Source: CAYRFQ01 sp964423615 (GTDB taxonomy: Bacteria; Planctomycetota; Planctomycetia; Gemmatales; Gemmataceae). Taken from it: a stretch of 39,897 nucleotides of DNA. The stretch's first letter is position 1, and every line of letters begins with the position of its first letter. The notes under the pieces are model-generated. The model had not been told where the DNA came from. It saw nothing but the letters and a program-made list of their open reading frames with translations, and did no database searches. The stretch lies in contig CAYRFQ010000072.1 of the NCBI GenBank assembly GCA_964423615.1, positions 1 to 39,897 on the forward strand, given 5' to 3'. Positions 35,486-39,897 of this stretch are shown here, piece by piece. The translations under genes and the position numbers were made by a program.

Positions 35486-36094
35486 TTAGGGCATGATTAC
35501 CGGGAGCCGGACTCGGTTCAAAGGATCTTCGTAGCCTTCGCTCCACATGAAGAAGTCTCGAGGTCCCCGAGCATAGGGATGATTCGGAAAGATCACAGTT
35601 GCCGGTTGTCTTGGTTTGGGCTGCCACCGATTCGGAGGATTCGGAGGAGACGGATACATCGGCAACGCGGCTGGCGTTGGCATAGTCGGAAGCGTTGGTT
35701 GTCCTGGGAGTCGTGGAACTTGTGCCGGGTATGGCAAACCTGGCCTTTGCGGATAGCCTTGTGGGGGAGGCATGGGATATCTCCCGGGACCCCGCGTGTA
35801 CATCGGGCGAGGATATGTGGGTGGCGGGCCTTTTGTTCGCATCAAAGAAGCCGGATGGATTGGCTGTCCAGGCTTGAGGCCTCCTTCGGGCTTCCAACAC
35901 GGACGGAGGTAGTAGCTCGGACCGTAGACTTGACCGAGGTAGTTTCTAACGTAGAATCCCGGACCGCACGCATCCGGTGCAACTCCGAGTGGCCGACGCA
36001 GCGCCGGAGCACACCATATTACTTGGGCCGGTGCGGGACAGGTGCTGAGTCCGGCGAGCAAAATCGCTGCGCACCAAAGGACTGTCGCTTTCAT
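35486..36094 (-). CDS. Pro-rich small secreted protein
   Basis: A 202-residue exported protein. Residues 1-23 form a signal peptide (MKATVLWCAAILLAGLSTCPAPA). A short segment of aromatic residues follows (GFYVRNYLGQVYGPSYYLRP), a pattern I have seen in other planctomycete secreted proteins. The rest is Pro/Gly/Tyr-rich low-complexity (PTYPRPMYTRGPGRYPMPPP, PPNPPNRWQPKPRQPATV) with a charged end. No enzymatic motif is visible, and it may be a wall or surface component. The start at 36094 was set by the signal peptide and an AAAGGAG site a few bases upstream; an in-frame start at 36196 is longer without a signal. Transcription is probably separate from the neighbouring small secreted gene because of the terminator at 36323-36363. 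Confidence 0.8.
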   Translation of the reverse strand: MKATVLWCAAILLAGLSTCPAPAQVIWCAPALRRPLGVAPDACGPGFYVRNYLGQVYGPSYYLRPCWKPEGGLKPGQPIHPASLMRTKGPPPTYPRPMYTRGPGRYPMPPPQGYPQRPGLPYPAQVPRLPGQPTLPTMPTPAALPMYPSPPNPPNRWQPKPRQPATVIFPNHPYARGPRDFFMWSEGYEDPLNRVRLPVIMP

Positions 36095-36476
36095 GGCGAC
36101 TCCTTTCGTCAGGAAGATCCATCGTCGATGCAAAACCGAATGCAACTCGATGAAACCATACCTGATCGAAGGCAAACCCGCAGCTGACTTGATCAAGCAA
36201 AATCAAAAATGCAAGAGTAAAAAGTCCAAATGTAACAGAGATGCGGAACGCGCCGGGGAACTGAGCGTCAGGAACGACTGGATGGAGGGGAGGGTCGGAA
36301 AAGCGGACGAGGGTAGACAAACAAAAAAAGAGGCCGGAATACCATCCTTGGCATCCGACCTCTGAAGCACAACACGCAGGTCGGAGGTGAACAGCGACCC
36401 GGTTGTGGGGGTGACCCTGTCCGCCGAGTCGAATCATATCGACCCGGCAGTTTGGGGACCCTGGAAAATAGAGCGG
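36095..36476. other. Intergenic region with terminator
   Basis: About 380 bp between two small secreted-protein genes. It holds the minus-strand terminator at 36323-36363. The part 36100-36290 shows no gene and probably carries the promoter of the 36094 gene. Confidence 0.6.
36323..36363 (-). terminator. Intrinsic terminator after the gene ending at 36477
   Basis: Read on the minus strand, AGAGGTCGGATGCC pairs with GGTATTCCGGCCTCT (T-G wobbles and one bulge) around AAGGAT, followed by TTTTTTTG. This is a good rho-independent terminator about 110 bases after the stop codon. Confidence 0.85.
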
Positions 36477-37028
36477 TTAGTGCGGGTAAGGATACTGGCC
36501 TTGGCTGGGATAACCGCCTTGGTAGCCGCTTTGATGCTGGTGCCCGCCGTAAGGGTTGTAGCCACCGTAAGGATTGGGTGTGTATCCAGCGTGATGTTGG
36601 TACCCGCCACCAAACATACCCGGAGGAGGCCCCATCGGTGCGGAAGGAGGCCCGATGAGGGAACTGTTGGGTACGGCCCAATTCATTGTTGGACTGACGA
36701 AGACGGGAGCGAATTGAATTCGCTGCGGACCACCGCAAGGTCCGCCACCATAGCCACAGCCACTGTTGATCTGATAGCCGTGGTTTTTGTAGTAAGAGAC
36801 CCAATCGATGTTGTCGAGCATGCCATAATAACGCTTCATGGCGTCGTAATAGTCGTGCCAGAACCGTTGGAGGCGTTGTTCTTCAACGGTCATCCCTGGG
36901 TTTCGTTTGGCGAAGATGTTCCACCAAGGCTGGTAACCACCGTACCCCAAACTGCCCCAAGCGTGGGCAGATTGAGCACTGATCAAAATAGCGAGAGTGG
37001 CGGACAGCAGTAGAGCGAACCGTTTCAT
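36477..37028 (-). CDS. Gly/Tyr/Pro-rich small secreted protein
   Basis: A 183-residue exported protein. Residues 1-23 form a signal peptide (MKRFALLLSATLAILISAQS, cleavage near AHA). A conserved-looking helical part follows (PGMTVEEQRLQRFWHDYYDAM), then a Gly-rich CGYGGGPCGG stretch, and a tail of Gly, Tyr, His and Pro (YNPYGGHQHQSGYQGG). This recalls planctomycete small secreted proteins with a WxxYYxxM-type helix and low-complexity tail, but no family is assigned. The ATG at 37028 has AAAGGAG 5-6 bases upstream. A strong terminator lies downstream. A surface or matrix role is a guess. Confidence 0.8.
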   Translation of the reverse strand: MKRFALLLSATLAILISAQSAHAWGSLGYGGYQPWWNIFAKRNPGMTVEEQRLQRFWHDYYDAMKRYYGMLDNIDWVSYYKNHGYQINSGCGYGGGPCGGPQRIQFAPVFVSPTMNWAVPNSSLIGPPSAPMGPPPGMFGGGYQHHAGYTPNPYGGYNPYGGHQHQSGYQGGYPSQGQYPYPH

Positions 37029-37496
37029 TGCAACTCCTTTGACAGGTTGGCCCCAAAATGCGTAAGCGGGATCGGCGATGGCTTCCGTGCCGTGAGTTTC
37101 GCCGACGTCCTGCTTTCCTTTGTGATGACACAGCTTTTCAAGGTATCGTGCGGAAAACCGAACGGAGAGTGTTGCTCGTCCGGAATCCTGCTCCAGATGA
37201 CGACTTTCCTTGCTGATCGCCTTGTCGCATCCGGCACAACTAGCATCGGCTGAATGTTCGCCAAACCCCAAACAAAAATCCTTTCCTGCTTCTTCCGGGG
37301 GATATGGAGTTTCTTGGAAAGCCACATATTCCACAAAGTCGACTCAATTTGTTGAATCGCTTGCCCAACTTCACACTCTGTCTGGGCACAAACGAAAGTC
37401 GCCAGCTCAGGATGCCCATGAGGGCTCTGGCTGGCGACTGAGGGGAGTTACGCGGCCTTCGCGGATTTATGAAGTTGTTTTTGGGGTGGGTCTTGG
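37029..37496. other. Intergenic region with hairpin terminator
   Basis: About 470 bp. It holds the hairpin at 37397-37439 close to the amine-oxidase-like stop (37497). The part 37029-37390 shows no supportable gene, and is the expected promoter region of the 37028 gene. Confidence 0.6.
37397..37439 (-). terminator. Hairpin terminator after the amine-oxidase-like gene
   Basis: AGTCGCCAGC (37397-37406) pairs perfectly with GCTGGCGACT (37430-37439). On the minus strand the stem is followed by TTCGTTTG. It lies 57 bases after the stop codon. Confidence 0.7.
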
Positions 37497-39515
37497 TTAC
37501 TTCGCTTTTCGTTCTCGCACGACGAGGTTGTAATCGCCAGTCACGCGGTCGCTGTAGGAAGTGACGATGATGTGATATTGTTCGTCACGGGCTGGGCGGA
37601 AGGTCAGACGCGAGTTCGTCTTCTCGCCTCCATCGTCATCGTTGTCGAGTTCCACGTTGGCTAGATTCTCGACTCGTAAGTAGGTGTCGAAATCTCCAGT
37701 CAGATCGATCGTGTAGATGGAGTCGGCGCGGAGCTTGAGGGTGTGAACTCGGAAGTAACTCCTTTTTTTGCGTCGGTCGAAAGTGGCTGTTTTGGTGAGT
37801 TTGCCCTTGTAGTCGAGGACCGCTTTTCCGACAGAAGGTCGCTTCGCTTCTCGTATGGTGAGCGTGTACTTCCCAGTCTTACGCGCGCTGTACGATGTCG
37901 CGATGATTCGGTAATTGCCGTCCTTGGTTGGGCGAAACGTAATTCGAGAATTATGCCCCTCCCCACCATCGTCGTCTCTGGCCAAGCGTTTTCCGTTGGG
38001 GTCCTCGAGCCGCAGATAGGCGTCGAAGTTTGCGATCATGTCGATCGTGTAGGAAGTACCCGCGTTCATTTTGTGAGTATGAACCTGGCAGTAGCTTCTC
38101 TTTTTGACGCTGTCGAATCGCAAGCCAGCTTTCAGAGCGCTGGTCGCCCGGAAGGCTTCTTTTCCGAAAACGATGGGCCGGGAGACGGTCTTCAACGGCG
38201 TGCTGTCGAACAAGTTTCGGGGACGCATGACGAAACCTGCCCAGGTCACGACGGCGGCTCCTTTATTTCCCTTGCCGTCGGGACCGAAATCCTCGGCGCG
38301 GGGGTTGTGGAGAGTCGCGGCGCTGTGCCAAAGCCGGAGCGGCTGCCCTTTCAAGGATCGGTGATCTTTTGCGTACTCGTGAACTTTGCGGTACGTGTGG
38401 AATTTCGGTTCGACTCGTGTGACCCAGAAATCATGGTTGACGTACTCGTGTCGCTTTCCGAAATCCCGAACGGAGCCATAGCGTAACGGAATGATGTCGT
38501 AAGCGGTGAAAGCTGGGCTGGCAGCTCGATTCTTTCGGACAGTGCTCTCGACGCGGAGGGTCGTGAATTCTTTCGGTACCCAATCGAGATGTCCCTCGCG
38601 AGATTCGCCTCGGAAATCCGGATTGTACGGTTTGGTGTCGATTCGGAATGTGCCAGGTTTCTTGTGAGGAACCCGCCGGACGACCTTCAGGATGTTTTTT
38701 TCAGGACCGCCGTCGAGAGGGTTCATCGGGTCACTGAGGCACATATCAAACCGCCAGCATCCGACGTGGAGGTGGACGTCTTTGCCGTCTTTACGTTGGT
38801 CGTAGTAATTCTTCGCGGTTCCGCCGACGCGACATACGATAGAGCCGTCGTCCTTGAAGTTGTATTCGATCAAGTATCGGTAGTTGCCGCCATCGAAGAT
38901 ACACCAGAGGGTCATCTTCTCGCCGCGGCGGCCGACGTTGCTGCCGTTGAGCCACCGCAGACCGTCGTCGTGGAGTTCCTTCATGACCTTGCCGGACATC
39001 TCCGAATCACTCGATGTGAGGATTTCGCCCGGTCCGACGCAATTCGGTCCAAGGTATTGTTGTTTGGCCTTGATGATGCGGAAGGAATGGCCTGCGACGT
39101 CTTCGAATTGGGGGCTTCCTGTGTCATATGGGACGAACATCTCTCCGAGTTCCAAGTTCTTCAAGACGGTAATCCATCGGACCTTGCCGAACTGATCCTT
39201 GTACATGAACTTGGCCGAATTGATCATCAAAACGCTCGAACCACCGCGTTGATTTTTTTGACCACGACTGCTTCGTGTGTTCGTCAGTTTCCAATCGATG
39301 ACCCAACCGGTATCACTTTTGGTAAGGTCATCGGGATCCGCCGAGGCAACCGGGAATCCTTGTTTGACGATGTTTTCCGTCCGTTTTTTGACGCCGCCCT
39401 GGAGTTTTTTGGGAACGCTCGATTTTCCCGAGACGTTCTGAGGCCAAGGGCCTGTGAGAATCACGAAAGCCAGGACGGAAGCGGTCCACTTCATCGGCCA
39501 GGTACCAAAGTTCAT
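37497..39515 (-). CDS. Exported copper-amine-oxidase-like protein with two PPC domains
   Basis: A 672-residue secreted protein. Residues 1-30 form a signal peptide. About 40-440 is a divergent copper amine oxidase catalytic domain: three His copper ligands can be matched (H248 and H250 in KDVHLHVGCWRFD; H403 in TLHNPRAEDF), along with GFVMRPRNLFDSTP near 427-440. The topaquinone motif, normally N-Y-D/E, reads N-Y-R (211-213, in GGNYRYLIEY); the precursor Tyr is kept but the acidic partner is lost. Two pre-peptidase C-terminal (PPC) beta-domains follow, about 460-556 and 570-672 (NFDAYLRLEDPNG, GDFDTYLRVENLA). Amine oxidation is therefore doubtful. The start at 39515 has AAGGG upstream. Confidence 0.8.
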   Translation of the reverse strand: MNFGTWPMKWTASVLAFVILTGPWPQNVSGKSSVPKKLQGGVKKRTENIVKQGFPVASADPDDLTKSDTGWVIDWKLTNTRSSRGQKNQRGGSSVLMINSAKFMYKDQFGKVRWITVLKNLELGEMFVPYDTGSPQFEDVAGHSFRIIKAKQQYLGPNCVGPGEILTSSDSEMSGKVMKELHDDGLRWLNGSNVGRRGEKMTLWCIFDGGNYRYLIEYNFKDDGSIVCRVGGTAKNYYDQRKDGKDVHLHVGCWRFDMCLSDPMNPLDGGPEKNILKVVRRVPHKKPGTFRIDTKPYNPDFRGESREGHLDWVPKEFTTLRVESTVRKNRAASPAFTAYDIIPLRYGSVRDFGKRHEYVNHDFWVTRVEPKFHTYRKVHEYAKDHRSLKGQPLRLWHSAATLHNPRAEDFGPDGKGNKGAAVVTWAGFVMRPRNLFDSTPLKTVSRPIVFGKEAFRATSALKAGLRFDSVKKRSYCQVHTHKMNAGTSYTIDMIANFDAYLRLEDPNGKRLARDDDGGEGHNSRITFRPTKDGNYRIIATSYSARKTGKYTLTIREAKRPSVGKAVLDYKGKLTKTATFDRRKKRSYFRVHTLKLRADSIYTIDLTGDFDTYLRVENLANVELDNDDDGGEKTNSRLTFRPARDEQYHIIVTSYSDRVTGDYNLVVRERKAK

Positions 39516-39897
39516 GTTGCTGTAGCCCTTTTCTGTTGGATGGGAATGGACGATTCGCGCACTTAACCGTCCCAAGCGAGGTTCTACGGATTGTTAACTG
39601 ATTATTTCGTGAATATCATTGTACCGTGTATGGGAGTTCGCCGAGAAGGCGAATCGGACCGCAAGGTCCAAAGGTCGAACGGGCGTCCGGTTTGGGGAGG
39701 GTGCTCGTCTGGATTGTGGAATTGATTTTCTCACTTGGCCGAGCAGTAGTTTTGAGGTCGTATCAGACCGGTTTGTGTTTGTGTTGGTCACGGTTCGCAG
39801 TCGCCGAGCACCTCCATCCAAAAACCTCTCGCTCGCTGTGTATCCCGCTTCGCTCGCTATGATTCCCGCTTCGCTCGCTATGATTCCCGCTTCGCTC
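39516..39897. other. Upstream region of the amine-oxidase-like gene
   Basis: No gene is supported. The right end holds a 21-bp tandem repeat (separate entry). The part 39516-39830 probably includes the promoter for the minus-strand gene. Confidence 0.5.
39826..39897. repeat. 21-bp tandem repeat at the window end
   Basis: The unit ATTCCCGCTTCGCTCGCTATG is seen in full at 39862-39882, with one difference at 39841-39861, in part at 39826-39840, and cut at 39883-39897 by the window end. The array may continue. The unit carries an imperfect short inverted repeat only. Confidence 0.85.

Noticed and set aside
39594..39862. Short open frames on both strands near the right end
   Set aside because: No ribosome sites or protein-like features, and part of the sequence is tandem repeat.

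Overview
The window reads as a chromosomal segment of a planctomycete, probably near the Gemmata/Planctomyces-type lineages. Several signs agree: a YTV-type Cys/Thr/Tyr/Val-rich secreted wall protein, a Tat-exported DUF1501 protein, a secreted ThuA-amidohydrolase fusion, a TPR protein with the C-terminal module usual in planctomycetes, a PD40-tricorn S41 protease, short Pro/Gly/Tyr-rich secreted proteins, and a remnant of a Gemmata-style repeat-protein tail. No phage, IS transposase, CRISPR array, tRNA or rRNA was seen. A run of exactly 100 N (17761-17860) is an assembly gap inside a TPR gene, and the window stops inside a 21-bp tandem repeat.

Layout. 0-5 kb: a small conserved hypothetical gene, an acyl-CoA carboxylase carboxyltransferase subunit (-), and divergently a FadJ-like beta-oxidation protein (+). 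This is an acyl-CoA degradation pair. 4.8-9.6 kb: a hairpin-rich leader and a YdjM/DUF457-type membrane hydrolase, a eukaryote-like PARP (WGR, regulatory and catalytic domains), then on the opposite strand a DUSP23-like phosphatase and a GGQ release-factor-like protein, and a zinc-ribbon/coiled-coil membrane protein. 9.7-14.1 kb: a divergent pair of exported enzymes, a PhoD-like phosphatase (-) and a ThuA-amidohydrolase fusion (+). 14.7-16.5 kb: a DUF1579-like exported protein and a polytopic membrane protein (-). 16.5-19.2 kb: gene remnants and a TPR gene broken by the gap. 19.5-23.2 kb: a membrane-fused spermidine-synthase-like protein and mnmA. 23.3-28.6 kb (-): a short, partly degenerate UvrA paralogue translationally coupled to a methyltransferase, a two-TM protein and a DUF1501 protein. 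28.7-28.96 kb: a cluster of palindromic repeats between 20-bp direct repeats. 29.5-35.2 kb (+): a small conserved protein, the YTV protein with a strong terminator, and a tricorn-like protease. 35.3-39.5 kb (-): two small secreted structural proteins and a copper-amine-oxidase-like protein with two PPC domains.

Most genes are transcribed singly or in pairs and separated by hairpins. A large share encode exported or envelope proteins. The most unusual items are the PARP1-like protein, the amine-oxidase-like protein whose cofactor motif is altered, the coupled UvrA-like/methyltransferase pair, competing hairpins before the YdjM-like gene, and several structured non-coding repeats. No coherent multi-gene system that is clearly new could be demonstrated from sequence alone.
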